Made by a program: the position numbers and the translations under genes
In this document: positions 17,501 through 25,011 of the stretch, one piece after another
Numbering within the stretch: position 1 is the stretch's first letter
Layout of the letters: every line of letters begins with the position of its first letter
Notes under the pieces: model-generated
The model's database searches: none
Seen by the model: only the letters and a program-made list of their open reading frames with translations
Told to the model about the DNA's origin: nothing
Source of the DNA: Ruminococcus sp.
Lineage (GTDB): Bacteria; Bacillota; Clostridia; Oscillospirales; Acutalibacteraceae
Assembly: GCA_004556705.1 (NCBI GenBank)
Contig: SFGA01000002.1
Location: 62,001 to 126,000 of the forward strand
Direction of reading: 5' to 3'
DNA length: 64,000 bases

Positions 17501-17998
17501 GAATTGCTCGGCGAAGCGGTCAGCGAGGAAAAGGGCGAAAAGCCGCAGACACGCAAAAAGGATTGCCTTGTTGATATGCAAATTGACGCTCATATTCCCG
17601 AAAGCTATATCGACAGCGTTCCGCAGAGGCTTGCGATTTACAGGCGTATTGCCGATATTTGCTCGCTTGAGGATGCGGCGGATGTTAAGGATGAGCTGCT
17701 TGACAGATACGGCGATATTCCGAATTCCGTAAACGGACTTATCGATATTTCCTTGCTTCGTAACACGGCTTCGAAATACGGCGTTTATGAAATCGGTCAA
17801 AAAGGCAGAAACGTTATACTTTATATCAATGAAATTCCGACAAGCATGGTGCTCAATCTTTCTTCGCAGCTGCGAGGACGTGTATCGGTGTGCGATTACG
17901 GTAAAAAGTATATAAGCGTTAAAATTACCGAAACGCAGGACCCGCTGGACACGCTGAAAGAGGTATTCGGCTATCTTTCACAGGTGCCGTCAAAGTAA
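14519..17998 (+). CDS. mfd: Transcription-repair coupling factor
   Basis: Displaces RNA polymerase stalled at DNA lesions and recruits UvrA. 1159 residues, normal size. In order: UvrB-homology region at the N-terminus (GVGQFSVRGGILDLFSP), the RNA polymerase-interacting domain (HKGDYVVHRMHGIGIFDG, about residue 495), then the RecG-like helicase with Walker A GDVGFGKTE (about 646), DEEQRFG (about 746), SATPIPRTL and QIRGRVGRSSR. The C-terminal regulatory domain ends with IPSSYID-type sequence (IPESYIDSVPQRLAIYRR). Preceded by TAGGAGATAA; a terminator follows. Confidence 0.97.
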   Translation: MSAFREALSKSPEYKELEKAVKNGKTPLGVLGLTAIHKAHLISSLCADSSRKALVVMPDESSATKFCEDLKVFGLNALVYPERDFSFNGAQYRSHEYEQRRLKVLSNMLEGNLDVAVCSVEAAMQRTIPCEDLKKHSLTLKVGKDTSLDRVLEVLSASGYTRSDMVEGVGQFSVRGGILDLFSPDAETPVRIDFWGDTVESMSHFDIDSQRRTDKVEEFSIMPSTEILFSGNDELKEKIETFIKNVKGKGSKKAKESLLSDIEKLESGENLACEDKYLALAYEKFSTIFDYADENFLTVICDSSNVKERATNCTKLMNEEIKALFEEGVLCNGLDKYYLTLPELFKEYEKHKIVYFDNFARGSFDIPVKDLISFTTTQLPVWNGKLDVLLDDISPLLDKKSTVVVMGGTEKAAKTLADDLENEGTPALYFTFEPKEFPKGRVCVLQGAFSGGFAYPNDKFYVFTYGRNAMSSKRRRKYNYKKGQGIHSLDELHKGDYVVHRMHGIGIFDGIQKMEVGKIVKDYIKIKYAKNDVLYVPVTQLDLVSKYIGPHEENGKGVKLNRIGGAEWEKTRSKVRAAVKDMADELIALYSKRRESKGYAFSPDMDMQSDFERRFPYDETPDQLRSADEIKGDMEKPYPMDRLLCGDVGFGKTEVALRAAFKCIADGKQCAMLVPTTILALQHYRTLTTRFDGFPVEIEMLSRFRTAKEQEKIIKNIKRGSVDIIVGTHRLISKDIEFKDLGLLIVDEEQRFGVAQKERLKEKFPYVDVLTLSATPIPRTLNMAMSGIRDMSVIEEAPQDRHPVQTYVIEQDMGVLAEAMEKELRRGGQVYYLYNRVEDIERKAAEIKQYLPEARIATAHGKMAEDELSEIWRALLEGEIDILVCTTIIETGVDVSNCNTLIIEDADRLGLAQLHQIRGRVGRSSRRASAYFTFRRGKELTEIAQKRLEAIREYTEFGSGFKIAMRDLEIRGAGNVLGAQQHGHMEAVGYDMYLELLGEAVSEEKGEKPQTRKKDCLVDMQIDAHIPESYIDSVPQRLAIYRRIADICSLEDAADVKDELLDRYGDIPNSVNGLIDISLLRNTASKYGVYEIGQKGRNVILYINEIPTSMVLNLSSQLRGRVSVCDYGKKYISVKITETQDPLDTLKEVFGYLSQVPSK

Positions 17999-18012
17999 AA
18001 AGCATAAAAAAG

Positions 18013-18037
18013 AACCGATGCACAGCATCGGTTTTTT
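18013..18037 (+). terminator. Intrinsic terminator after mfd
   Basis: AACCGATG and CATCGGTT arms around CACAG, followed by TTTTTATT. It ends the long operon that starts at 8640. Confidence 0.9.
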
Positions 18038-18220
18038 ATTGGGTAATTTAGAATAATTTGGTTAAGGACTTCTGTCCACCACAAACATCTGCCCTTGTTC
18101 GTTTATAATAATAACATTGGATTGTTGCAAACCACATACAAATTTGTGAACAAATTGTTAACAATTGAACAATTTTACGCCGTTTAGGCGAATTTTTTTG
18201 CTTTGAACACGCTCCCACTC
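18038..18220. other. Intergenic region between mfd and rpsU
   Basis: No coding signal with a ribosome-binding site was seen. It holds a perfect 14-base palindrome AATTGTTAACAATT at 18153-18166 and a short weak hairpin CGCC-GTTTA-GGCG followed by T's near 18178-18200. A minus-strand frame across it has no start signal and is unlikely to be real. Confidence 0.5.
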
Positions 18221-18249
18221 TTGACATTACGTCCGGCGTGTTGTATAAT
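18221..18249 (+). promoter_or_regulatory. Consensus promoter of rpsU
   Basis: TTGACA, 17-base spacer, TATAAT, 35 bases before the GTG start of rpsU. Confidence 0.9.
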
Positions 18250-18283
18250 ATCACAGAATTTACGATTAAAGGGAGGGAATAAT

Positions 18284-18460
18284 GTGAGCCAGGTAAAGGT
18301 TAAAGATAACGAGTCTTTGGAAAGCGCTCTCAGACGCTTTAAGAGACAGACCTCTCGTGACGGCGTAATCCAGGAAGTTCGTAAAAGAGAACATTACGAA
18401 AAGCCTTCTGTAAAGAGAAAGAAGAAGTCGGAAGCAGCTCGTAAAAGAAAGTATAAATAA
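18284..18460 (+). CDS. rpsU: 30S ribosomal protein S21
   Basis: 58 residues, the usual size. The sequence runs from [18 protein letters not shown] to a Lys/Arg-rich tail ([15 protein letters not shown]). Start chosen at GTG 18284, since GGGAGGG lies 7 bases upstream and this gives the family N-terminus (SQVKVKDNE). An earlier in-frame ATG at 18203 lies upstream of the promoter and is not credible. Monocistronic between its own promoter and terminator. Confidence 0.96.
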   Translation: MSQVKVKDNESLESALRRFKRQTSRDGVIQEVRKREHYEKPSVKRKKKSEAARKRKYK

Positions 18461-18530
18461 TACGAGCTTGTTGAGTAGGCTTTACGGGTTTTGCCCGTCG
18501 GCTCTCGGAGCAAATAAGTTTTGAGTAAAA

Positions 18531-18563
18531 CACCGACGTACCGTGCGTATGTCGGTGCTTTTA
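18531..18563 (+). terminator. Intrinsic terminator after rpsU
   Basis: CACCGACGTA pairs with TATGTCGGTG (one G-U pair) around CCGTGCG, followed by CTTTTATTT. Confidence 0.85.
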
Positions 18564-18646
18564 TTTGATTGTGTGCCTTGTGCGGCTACTGCGAGGCATA
18601 TAACGATTGTTCTAAATTTATAATTGTAGTCGGAAAGGCTTCGGAA

Positions 18647-19183
18647 ATGGATAAAAAAGACCTCACCATGCCGAGATACAGATTTCGGTGCGTGCTTGAC
18701 ATAACGCCGGAGGATTTGCACAAAATGGGCGCAAAGGCTGTCGGACTTGATATTGATAACACCTTGGCACCCGACGGCACTTTTAATTTTGTCGAGGGCG
18801 TTCATGAGTGGATTGATAAAATTCAAAAAGCGGGATTCCCGATAACGGTTATTTCCAACGGCACATTTATCAGGGTTATTCCGATTTCAAAATATTTGGG
18901 AAATTTACCTTATGTGCATCTTTCGTGCAAGCCGTTATCGTGCGGACTCAAAAAAGCGGCTAAGCGTATGGGCGTTGAAATTTCCGAGCTTGCTATGATA
19001 GGCGATCAGCTCTTTTCCGATATAAAGGCGGCAAACCGTTGCGGCGCAATACCCGTCAGAGTTGATCCGTTACCCGCAAAGAGTCTTTATCCGCATTATT
19101 ATAAGTGGAAAGAGAAACGGGAAGAGCCGATACTCAGAGAATTTGAAAAAAATCACGGTTACGGAGTTGAGGGAAATGATTAA
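18647..19183 (+). CDS. YqeG family HAD-IIIA phosphatase
   Basis: A cytoplasmic HAD-superfamily phosphatase of the YqeG/GEP4-like branch. It has the catalytic motif GLDIDNTLAP (Asp35, Asp37), motif II SNG near residue 67, and motif III MIGDQLFSDI near 127-136. Start at ATG 18647 (MDKKDLTMPRYRF), which follows GGAAAGG by 8 bases. Upstream in-frame codons cover the terminator region and lack a ribosome-binding site. It overlaps the following peptidase gene by 8 bases. Substrate unknown; related eukaryotic GEP4 acts on phosphatidylglycerophosphate. Confidence 0.9.
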   Translation: MDKKDLTMPRYRFRCVLDITPEDLHKMGAKAVGLDIDNTLAPDGTFNFVEGVHEWIDKIQKAGFPITVISNGTFIRVIPISKYLGNLPYVHLSCKPLSCGLKKAAKRMGVEISELAMIGDQLFSDIKAANRCGAIPVRVDPLPAKSLYPHYYKWKEKREEPILREFEKNHGYGVEGND

Positions 19184-20240
19184 ATTTGTTAAAGATTATC
19201 TCAAAGTGTCGTCATCCGATGCGGCATTGATTGTTTCGCCCGAAAACAGATTTTATTTTACAAATTTTGCATCCTCGGACGGCTTTCTTTTGGTGTCGGC
19301 AGATAGGGCGGTATTTATAACCGACGGCAGATATATAGAAGCGGCGCAGAAAACGGTTAAAAATTGCGAGGTAATGCTTCAATCGCATACGATTTCACAG
19401 ATAAAGGACGTTCTCACGGCACTCGGAGCAAAGAGCGTTGCAGTCGAGGCTGAAAGGATGACACTCAAGCAGTATGCTGAATTCGCACGGGCACTTGACG
19501 GGATAGACGTTGTTTGCGACGGTGAGCTTGACGTTGTAATTGAAAAAATCAGAAGCATAAAAAGTAAAGCCCAAGTTGAAAAAATTATTAAGGCTCAAAG
19601 AATTGCCGAAGCTGCGTTTGAGCACATTTTGACCTTTATAAAAGAAGGTGTTACCGAAAAAGAGGTTGCGCTTGAACTTGATTATTATATGCTCTCGCAC
19701 GGTGCAGACGGACTTTCATTTGAAACGATAGCCGTAAGCGGCAAAAACAGCTCAAAGCCCCACGGTGTGCCGTCGGATAAGAAAATTGAAAAAGGCGATT
19801 TCGTTACAATGGATTTCGGTGCGGTTGTCGAGGGCTATCACAGCGATATGACAAGAACCGTTGCGGTAGGCTTTGTAACGGATGAGCAAAAAAATGTTTA
19901 CGAAACCGTTTTGAAAGCTCAGGCGGCTGCACAGGCTGCGGCTTCGTCGGGTGTTTGCTGTGCCGACGTTGACAAGGCGGCGAGAGATGTGATTGAAAAT
20001 GCAGGCTACGGCGAATACTTCAATCATTCCACGGGACACGGCGTGGGCGTTGAAATTCACGAGTATCCGAGACTCTCAAAGCTGTGCAAAACGGCACTTT
20101 CGGTCGGTAATGTTGTAACGAACGAACCGGGCATATATATCCCCGAAAAGTTCGGCGTCAGGATAGAAGATATGCTTTTAATCACCGAAAACGGCTGTGA
20201 AAATCTCACGAGAGCACCGAAAGAATTGATAATACTGTAA
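19176..20240 (+). CDS. M24 family Xaa-Pro aminopeptidase
   Basis: A metallopeptidase of about 354 residues that removes N-terminal residues before proline. The N-terminal creatinase-like domain (ALIVSPENRFYFTNF) is followed by the pita-bread domain. The metal ligands are seen: DFGAVVEGYHSDMTRT (two Asp), HSTGHGVGVEIHE (His), NEPGIYI (Glu) and RIEDMLLI (Glu). Start taken at ATG 19176 since it follows GGAGTTGAGGG and matches the family N-terminus; it overlaps the YqeG gene by 8 bases. It lies just upstream of efp, a common order. Confidence 0.95.
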   Translation: MIKFVKDYLKVSSSDAALIVSPENRFYFTNFASSDGFLLVSADRAVFITDGRYIEAAQKTVKNCEVMLQSHTISQIKDVLTALGAKSVAVEAERMTLKQYAEFARALDGIDVVCDGELDVVIEKIRSIKSKAQVEKIIKAQRIAEAAFEHILTFIKEGVTEKEVALELDYYMLSHGADGLSFETIAVSGKNSSKPHGVPSDKKIEKGDFVTMDFGAVVEGYHSDMTRTVAVGFVTDEQKNVYETVLKAQAAAQAAASSGVCCADVDKAARDVIENAGYGEYFNHSTGHGVGVEIHEYPRLSKLCKTALSVGNVVTNEPGIYIPEKFGVRIEDMLLITENGCENLTRAPKELIIL

Positions 20241-20247
20241 AAACTAC

Positions 20248-20276
20248 TTGAAAAATATTCAAATATAGGATAAAAT
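20248..20276 (+). promoter_or_regulatory. Promoter of efp
   Basis: TTGAAA, 17-base spacer, TAAAAT, 56 bases before the efp start. Confidence 0.65.
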
Positions 20277-20331
20277 AAAACTGTAAAATAAGGCTCGCAT
20301 ATAATTGTGCGAAAAAATGGAGGATTTATTT

Positions 20332-20892
20332 ATGATTTCAGCTGGCGATTTCAGAAACGGCGTAACATTCGAAGAGGACGGCCAGGTACTTCAAGTCGTT
20401 GAATTTCAGCATGTTAAACCCGGTAAGGGCGCTGCTTTTGTCAGAACAAAAACTAAAAATGTTATTACCGGCGCAGTAGTTGAAAAGAGCTACAACCCCA
20501 CCGCAAAGTTCCCGACAGCATTTATAGAGAGAAAAGATATGGAATATTCTTATGCTGACGGCGACCTTTATTACTTTATGGATTCGGAAACCTATGAGCT
20601 TGTTCCGATCAATGCAAGTGACCTCGGAGATAACTTCAAGTTTGTTAAGGAAAATATGGTTTGCAAAATTCTTTCCTATCAGGGAAAGGTTTTCGGCGTA
20701 GAGCCTCCCACATTTGTTGTTCTTGAGGTTACAAAGACAGAGCCCGGCTTTAAGGGTGACACAGCTACAAACGCAACAAAGCCCGCTACGCTTGAGACAG
20801 GTGCGGAGATCAAGGTTCCGCTTTTCATTAACGAAGGCGAAATGATTCAGATCGACACCAGAACAGGCGATTATATGGGACGTGCAAACTAA
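20332..20892 (+). CDS. efp: Elongation factor P
   Basis: Rescues ribosomes stalled at polyproline. The domain I loop KPGKGAAF carries the position-32 lysine that many bacteria modify. The C-terminal block [17 protein letters not shown] is typical. 186 residues. Start at ATG 20332 ([10 protein letters not shown]), since GGAGG lies 7 bases upstream; nine extra in-frame codons upstream are rejected. No epmA/epmB-type or other modification genes are visible in the window. Confidence 0.97.
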   Translation: MISAGDFRNGVTFEEDGQVLQVVEFQHVKPGKGAAFVRTKTKNVITGAVVEKSYNPTAKFPTAFIERKDMEYSYADGDLYYFMDSETYELVPINASDLGDNFKFVKENMVCKILSYQGKVFGVEPPTFVVLEVTKTEPGFKGDTATNATKPATLETGAEIKVPLFINEGEMIQIDTRTGDYMGRAN

Positions 20893-20904
20893 GGAGGTAA
20901 TTTT

Positions 20905-21330
20905 ATGATGACAGTTACTGAGAAGGCAGCATACCTTAGAGGTCTTGCTTCGGGACTTAATCTTGATGAGAGCAAGCCCGAAACAAAGCTTATCAATGCA
21001 ATGATGGACGTAATTGACGATCTTGCTCTTTCGGTTGCGGATCTTGAAGATGAGCTTGCACTTGTTACAGAGCAGCTTGATGCTGTTGACGAGGACCTTG
21101 ATTCTCTTGAAGAGTTCGTTTATGATGACGAATGCGACTGCGATTGCGACGATTACGATGACGACGATGAAATGTATGAGGTTGAGTGCCCTGCTTGTCA
21201 TGAAACAGTTGAATTCGATGAGGATTCGATCCTTGACGGCTTTGCAGAGTGCCCGAACTGCGGCGAAAGCCTTGAGTTTGACCTCGACTGCTGCGACTGC
21301 GACGATTGCGACGGTTGCGACGAGGACTGA
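20905..21330 (+). CDS. CD1247 N-terminal-domain protein with zinc ribbon and acidic Cys-rich tail
   Basis: A 141-residue protein. The first 65 residues are helical (MTVTEKAAYLRGLASGL, the CD1247-type N-terminal region). Then comes an Asp-rich linker with CDCDCDDYDDDD, a zinc ribbon CPACHE...CPNCGE (about 94-118), and a tail with a repeated CDCDDCDGCDED-like pattern. Very acidic and cysteine-rich, so metal binding is likely. It lies 12 bases after efp with an AAGGAGG site, so it is cotranscribed. Function unknown. Confidence 0.85.
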   Translation: MMTVTEKAAYLRGLASGLNLDESKPETKLINAMMDVIDDLALSVADLEDELALVTEQLDAVDEDLDSLEEFVYDDECDCDCDDYDDDDEMYEVECPACHETVEFDEDSILDGFAECPNCGESLEFDLDCCDCDDCDGCDED

Positions 21331-21348
21331 TTTCTAAATCAAAAATTA

Positions 21349-21385
21349 AGCGAGGACGAGATAGCTCTTGTCCTCGCTGTTTTTA
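21349..21385 (+). terminator. Terminator after efp operon
   Basis: AGCGAGGAC pairs with GTCCTCGCT, with an inner GAG/CTC pair, followed by GTTTTTATT. The convergent deacetylase gene ends at 21383, so the hairpin may act in both directions. Confidence 0.85.
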
Positions 21386-22150
21386 TTGCTTGATTTGCTT
21401 GCCTGCGCCGTCGATTTTGTAAGGCTCGGGGAAGATAAGCTCCGATACGCCGACAAATGAATAGCCTTTTTCGGACAGTGAGGTTAAAATGCTGTCGAGT
21501 GCTTCGGGCGTGCTTTTAACGTCGTTGTGGAATAGGATTATCGAGCCGTTTTCGGCTGCGGATAGCACTCGTTTTTGCATTTCTTCGCTTGAAAGTCCTC
21601 TCCAATCAAGCGAATCGACAGACCATTGTATAGTTGTCATACCGGATTTTTTAGCGGCAATTTCGCTGACGTTCGTGTAATCTCCGGACGGAGAGCGCAA
21701 AAGCGTCGGCTTTTTGCCTGTTATATTTTTAAGTGCTGCGTTGCATTTTTCTATGTCGGCACAAACGGCGTTTTCGTCAAGCTTGCTGTATAAGGTGTGA
21801 TTGTAGGAATGGTTTGCTATTTCGTGACCTGCGTCAAAAAGCTTTTTTACGCTTTCGGGATATTTTTCCGCCCATTTCCCTACTATGAAAAATGTTGCCT
21901 TTGCATTGTGCGAGGCAAGAATATCAATAAGCGTGTCGGTGTCCGAGTCTCCCCAAGCGGCGTCAAAGGTCACGGCGATCTTCTTTTCCTCGGTATCGAC
22001 GCAGTAAATCGGAATTTGCCGCTTCGGCGTTGCATCTGTCGGCACGGTATCGTCCGTTACGCAGGCGGCGGCGACTGCAACGGTAAGGCAGACGAGAAAA
22101 GCAATAAAAATAGCTTTCTTTGTGATTATCATATATTTCAAGTCAATCAT
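21383..22150 (-). CDS. Polysaccharide deacetylase, PdaB-like
   Basis: A secreted or membrane-anchored NodB-domain protein. An N-terminal hydrophobic segment (about residues 13-29) is followed by VTFDAAWGD (catalytic and metal Asp), the metal motif HSYNHT, LRSPSGDYT, SVDSLDWRG and a C-terminal ILFHND. The AAWGD form resembles the sporulation protein PdaB. Start: ATG 22150 sits directly against the AGGGGAG site, so TTG at 22141 with 9 bases spacing is an equally good start. Role: de-N-acetylation of cell-wall or spore cortex glycan, by family inference. Confidence 0.88.
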   Translation of the reverse strand: MIDLKYMIITKKAIFIAFLVCLTVAVAAACVTDDTVPTDATPKRQIPIYCVDTEEKKIAVTFDAAWGDSDTDTLIDILASHNAKATFFIVGKWAEKYPESVKKLFDAGHEIANHSYNHTLYSKLDENAVCADIEKCNAALKNITGKKPTLLRSPSGDYTNVSEIAAKKSGMTTIQWSVDSLDWRGLSSEEMQKRVLSAAENGSIILFHNDVKSTPEALDSILTSLSEKGYSFVGVSELIFPEPYKIDGAGKQIKQ

Positions 22151-22215
22151 CTCCCCTTAAAAGTATATTGCGAAAGCGTGTAAAAAAGACGGGGCGCAAG
22201 CATATTTTTTGACGG

Positions 22216-22245
22216 TTGACTTTGATTTGTTAAGTGTAATAATAT
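22216..22245 (+). promoter_or_regulatory. Possible promoter of the trk remnant
   Basis: TTGACT, 18-base spacer, TAATAT, 47 bases before the trkA-like start. Confidence 0.45.
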
Positions 22246-22291
22246 ACTCGGGTTTTAAGTGCTCAATTACAGTTCAAGGAGATAGGGCTTT

Positions 22292-23231
22292 ATGAAAATC
22301 GTTATTGCCGGAGTCGGTCGAATAGGCTATTCAATCGCTCAGGAGCTTTCAAAGGAAAATCATGATATAACGGTAATTGAACAAGATGAGAAAAGACTCA
22401 AAGAGGTTGAAAACACGCTTGATGTTATGACACTTGTCGGAAATGCGGCGAGCTATGAAACGCTCAACGAGCTTCAGCTAAGGGATACGGATTTGCTCAT
22501 TGCGGCTATGAAAGAGGATGAGCTCAATATGCTCTGCTGTCTTACCGCCAAAAAGCTCGGCGTCAGGCACACGATAGCGAGAGTGCGAAACCGTGACTAT
22601 TTCAGACAGACGGAGTTTTTGAAGAATGACCTCGTACTTACTATGACGTTTAATCCCGAGGAGGACACGGCGAGCGATATTTCAAGAATACTTCGTTTTC
22701 CGTCGGCGTCAAAGGTTGAGTCGTTTGCGAACAGTAAGGCGGAGTCGGTTGAGATAAGAGTCGGCGAGTCAAGTCCGCTTGTCAATATGAAGCTTTACTC
22801 ACTGGATAGGTGGAATGGGAATACTCGTATTTATGATGGCGGTAATGCCGATGTCAAAGGAGTATTCGATGCACATAATGCGTGCCGAGATTCCGGGTCC
22901 CGAGGCAGGTAAGCTCACGCCGAAAATTCAACGCTCCTCGCTTATCCTGTATTTGATATATATTTTCCTCACGATTGCGGAGGGTGTTCGCTTCTTATTT
23001 GCAAAATGCCGTTTTTTGATTCGGTAGTTCATGCCTTCGGAACGGCAGATATGGGCGGCTTCGGAATTAAAAACACAAGCATCGGAGCATATTCAAGCCC
23101 TGCTATCGATATGGTTATCGCCGTTTTCCAAAATTCTCCTGTCTGTTTGTATGCTTATGGGCAGACTTGAAATATTCCCGATGCTCATTCTTTTCTATCC
23201 GAGCACCCGGAAGAAAAGCGGTCAATTTTAA
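22292..23231 (+). pseudogene. Decayed trkA-trkH potassium uptake locus (chimeric, multiply frameshifted)
   Basis: Bases 22292-22802 encode a good TrkA N-terminus (GVGRIGYSIAQEL NAD-binding loop) up to about residue 171 of the usual 450. At 22803 the frame changes and TrkH sequence begins mid-protein (WIGGMGILVF, MRAEIPGPEAGKL). Near 22990 the frame shifts again into KMPFFDSVVHAFGTADMGGFGIKN, and near 23120 it shifts once more, after a lost segment, into the TrkH C-terminus LMGRLEIFPMLILFYPS ending at 23231. So an internal deletion fused the two genes and further lesions broke trkH. A good ribosome-binding site (AAGGAGAT) remains. A truncated TrkA product is possible but a working transporter is not. 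Confidence 0.85.
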
Positions 23232-23248
23232 TTTGACAAACAAAATTA

Positions 23249-23280
23249 AAGCATTACGGTTTTTGTCCGTAACGCTTTTT
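23249..23280. terminator. Bidirectional terminator between trk remnant and araC-type gene
   Basis: AGCATTACGG pairs with CCGTAACGCT (one mismatch) and is flanked by T runs on both strands. Confidence 0.75.
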
Positions 23281-24031
23281 ATGTTCTTGTGAGTGCGACA
23301 TATTCCCTCGGGGTTATGCCGTATTCCTTTTTGAAAAGTGAAATGAAATGTGATTGACTTGAAAATCCGAGTGTATCACAGACCTTTTCGTTGTCGTAGC
23401 CCTCCCATAAGAGAGTTTGCGCAAGCTCTAACTTCTGATGGGTTATGTATGCGCTTAGATTTACACCCATCTCCTCCTTGAAAAGCTTTGAGAGATAGTC
23501 GCTCGACAGTCCGCAGCTTTCGGCAACGCTGTTTACGGTCAGCTTTTCGCCAAGATTTTTATTTATATACGCCACACATTTTCTTATGTGCGGAGAGTAG
23601 TTGAGGTTTTTCCTGCAAAGACTTACCTTGTTTGTAAGCTCGATTGCGGCATCAACCATAAGCGAATTGATACCCATTTTCGTCTTGCACTTGTCAACCT
23701 TTTGAACAAAATCGTCGGAAAAGGTGTAAGCCGTGCTTTCGGACAAGCCGCCTTGAATTGCATAGCGTGTGGCAAGGGTAATAAAGCTCACTGCCATATA
23801 TTTGCGCTGTTTCAATTCGTCATCCGACATTTGCCCTACCGTGATGTTTTGAACGCCGAGCTGCTTCATTTCAAAAACAAGCTTTTTCAAATCGCCCTGT
23901 TTAAGACAGGAAAACAGGCGAATTTCATCCTTGTATGGGGTGTGATAAAGGTTATCGGTCAAGGCTTTAGTCTTTGATTTAGCGATTTCCTTAGGAATTA
24001 TTCTAATGCTCATAAGCTCTTCGTAATCCAT
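23279..24031 (-). CDS. AraC family transcriptional regulator
   Basis: A 250-residue DNA-binding regulator. The C-terminal 100 residues form the double helix-turn-helix: VAESCGLSSDYLSKLFKEEMGVN (first HTH) and VCDTLGFSSQSHFISLFKKEYGITPREY (second HTH and signature). The N-terminal 140 residues are helical and match no sensor domain I can name; no cupin arm is seen. GAGGTGG ribosome-binding site. Three direct repeats just upstream of its promoter suggest autoregulation. The neighbouring decayed trk locus gives no clue to target genes. Confidence 0.92.
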   Translation of the reverse strand: MDYEELMSIRIIPKEIAKSKTKALTDNLYHTPYKDEIRLFSCLKQGDLKKLVFEMKQLGVQNITVGQMSDDELKQRKYMAVSFITLATRYAIQGGLSESTAYTFSDDFVQKVDKCKTKMGINSLMVDAAIELTNKVSLCRKNLNYSPHIRKCVAYINKNLGEKLTVNSVAESCGLSSDYLSKLFKEEMGVNLSAYITHQKLELAQTLLWEGYDNEKVCDTLGFSSQSHFISLFKKEYGITPREYVALTRT

Positions 24032-24048
24032 TGTACCACCTCAATTAA

Positions 24049-24077
24049 AGCATACAAAATAAATCGGCGTTCGTCAA
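24049..24077 (-). promoter_or_regulatory. Promoter of the araC-type gene
   Basis: On the minus strand: TTGACG, 17-base spacer, TATGCT. Confidence 0.6.
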
Positions 24078-24081
24078 CCAA

Positions 24082-24127
24082 AATGTGAATTTTATAACGG
24101 CAATGTGATATTTGATATGAAATGTGA
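24082..24127. promoter_or_regulatory. Triple direct repeat, candidate AraC operator
   Basis: AATGTGA occurs at 24082-24088, 24102-24108 and 24121-24127, spaced 20 and 19 bases (about two helical turns each). The first copy begins 5 bases upstream of the -35 box of the araC-type promoter, a classic activator or autoregulation layout. Confidence 0.5.
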
Positions 24128-24130
24128 CAT

Positions 24131-24817
24131 TTACATCGATTTCAGAATTTCAGGTGCTTGCAACAAATCGTAAATCTCAAAATCGGGCTTAATATCAGTT
24201 TCATTTGCCGTCCCCGTTGGATTAAACCAAATTGTTTTGATTTCCGCATTTTTGCCGCCCTTTATATCGGAGGTCAAGCTGTCGCCGATTATCACGGCTT
24301 TTGACTTATCAAAATCGGATATTTCCTTGAAGCATTTTTCAAAGAAGCGTTTATCGGGCTTGTTATATCCGAGGCTTTCGGAAATGAATATGCTGTCGAA
24401 ATATTTTTCTATCCCTGCGCTCAAAAGACGGCTGCTTTGCACCTTTTTAGCACCGTTTGAAGCGATATAAAGCGAATATTTGCCGTTTAGCTGCTCTAAC
24501 AGGCTCTCCGCACCGTCTATGAAATAATGACCTATCGCAAGCTGCGACTCGTAATAAGCCGTTGTGTCCTTCGGAGACAGGTCAATGCCGAGCTTTGAAT
24601 ACAAAATTCGATAGCGTTCGACCTTTACCTCGTTCCTTGTCAGCTCTCCCCGTTCAAGCCGTTCCCATTGAGCTTTATTTATTCTGTGGTACAAATCCAA
24701 GACTTTTTGAGTAGGCTCAACGCCGAAGTGTATAAGAGTATTTGCTAAAGCGACCTGCTCTGCTTTGTGAAAATCAAGAATTGTATCGTCAAGATCTAAA
24801 AAGACAAATTTTATCAT
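24131..24817 (-). CDS. YjjG family HAD phosphatase/noncanonical pyrimidine nucleotidase
   Basis: A 228-residue HAD hydrolase with motif I FLDLDDTILDF (Asp7, Asp9), motif II IASNGAKKVQ, the motif III lysine in GYNKPDKRFF, and motif IV VIIGDSLTSDIKGG. The cap-domain layout matches YjjG-type 5'-nucleotidases that clean up noncanonical pyrimidine nucleotides. Cytoplasmic. Start ATG 24817 follows CGGAGAG. It has its own promoter at 24848-24876. Confidence 0.9.
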   Translation of the reverse strand: MIKFVFLDLDDTILDFHKAEQVALANTLIHFGVEPTQKVLDLYHRINKAQWERLERGELTRNEVKVERYRILYSKLGIDLSPKDTTAYYESQLAIGHYFIDGAESLLEQLNGKYSLYIASNGAKKVQSSRLLSAGIEKYFDSIFISESLGYNKPDKRFFEKCFKEISDFDKSKAVIIGDSLTSDIKGGKNAEIKTIWFNPTGTANETDIKPDFEIYDLLQAPEILKSM

Positions 24818-24847
24818 AACGCTCTCCGCTTAAAATCATTTGATTAG

Positions 24848-24876
24848 ATTTTACCATTATTTATAAAATTTTGCAA
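24848..24876 (-). promoter_or_regulatory. Promoter of the YjjG-like gene
   Basis: On the minus strand: TTGCAA, 17-base spacer, TAAAAT. Confidence 0.6.
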
Positions 24877-24879
24877 AGA

Positions 24880-24906
24880 AAAAAGGCCGCATAAAGCGGT
24901 CTTTTC
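24880..24906 (-). terminator. Terminator of the 40-residue gene transcript
   Basis: On the minus strand GACCGC pairs with GCGGCC (one G-U) around TTTAT, followed by TTTTTTC. It closes the transcript starting at 25169. Confidence 0.75.
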
Positions 24907-25011
24907 TCTAAAAAGGGGGGTTAGGATTCTATATGAAAAAGTGTAATGGTTATATGTAAACTCGCCGAAGCGAGATTAAAGCACTAAGGTTAAGGATGAA
25001 CTCCTGTGTGA
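24907..25011 (-). other. 3' untranslated region with a UUCG-capped hairpin
   Basis: Between the 40-residue gene and its terminator the minus strand holds CTCGC-TTCG-GCGAG (24961-24974), an unusually stable tetraloop hairpin, and a run of six C's. Nothing else is recognised here. Confidence 0.5.

Noticed and set aside
18144..18166. Possible Rex (redox repressor) operator near rpsU
   Set aside because: TTGTGAA and TTAACAA half-sites are present but separated by 7 bases rather than the roughly 4 of the Rex site; only the AATTGTTAACAATT palindrome is certain.
18048..18254. Minus-strand frame of 68 codons between mfd and rpsU
   Set aside because: It covers the rpsU promoter, lacks a ribosome-binding site and shows no protein-like pattern.
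20338..21201. Minus-strand frame of 287 codons over efp and its neighbour
   Set aside because: Lies opposite efp and the CD1247-like gene; its composition reflects their codon bias and there is no start signal.
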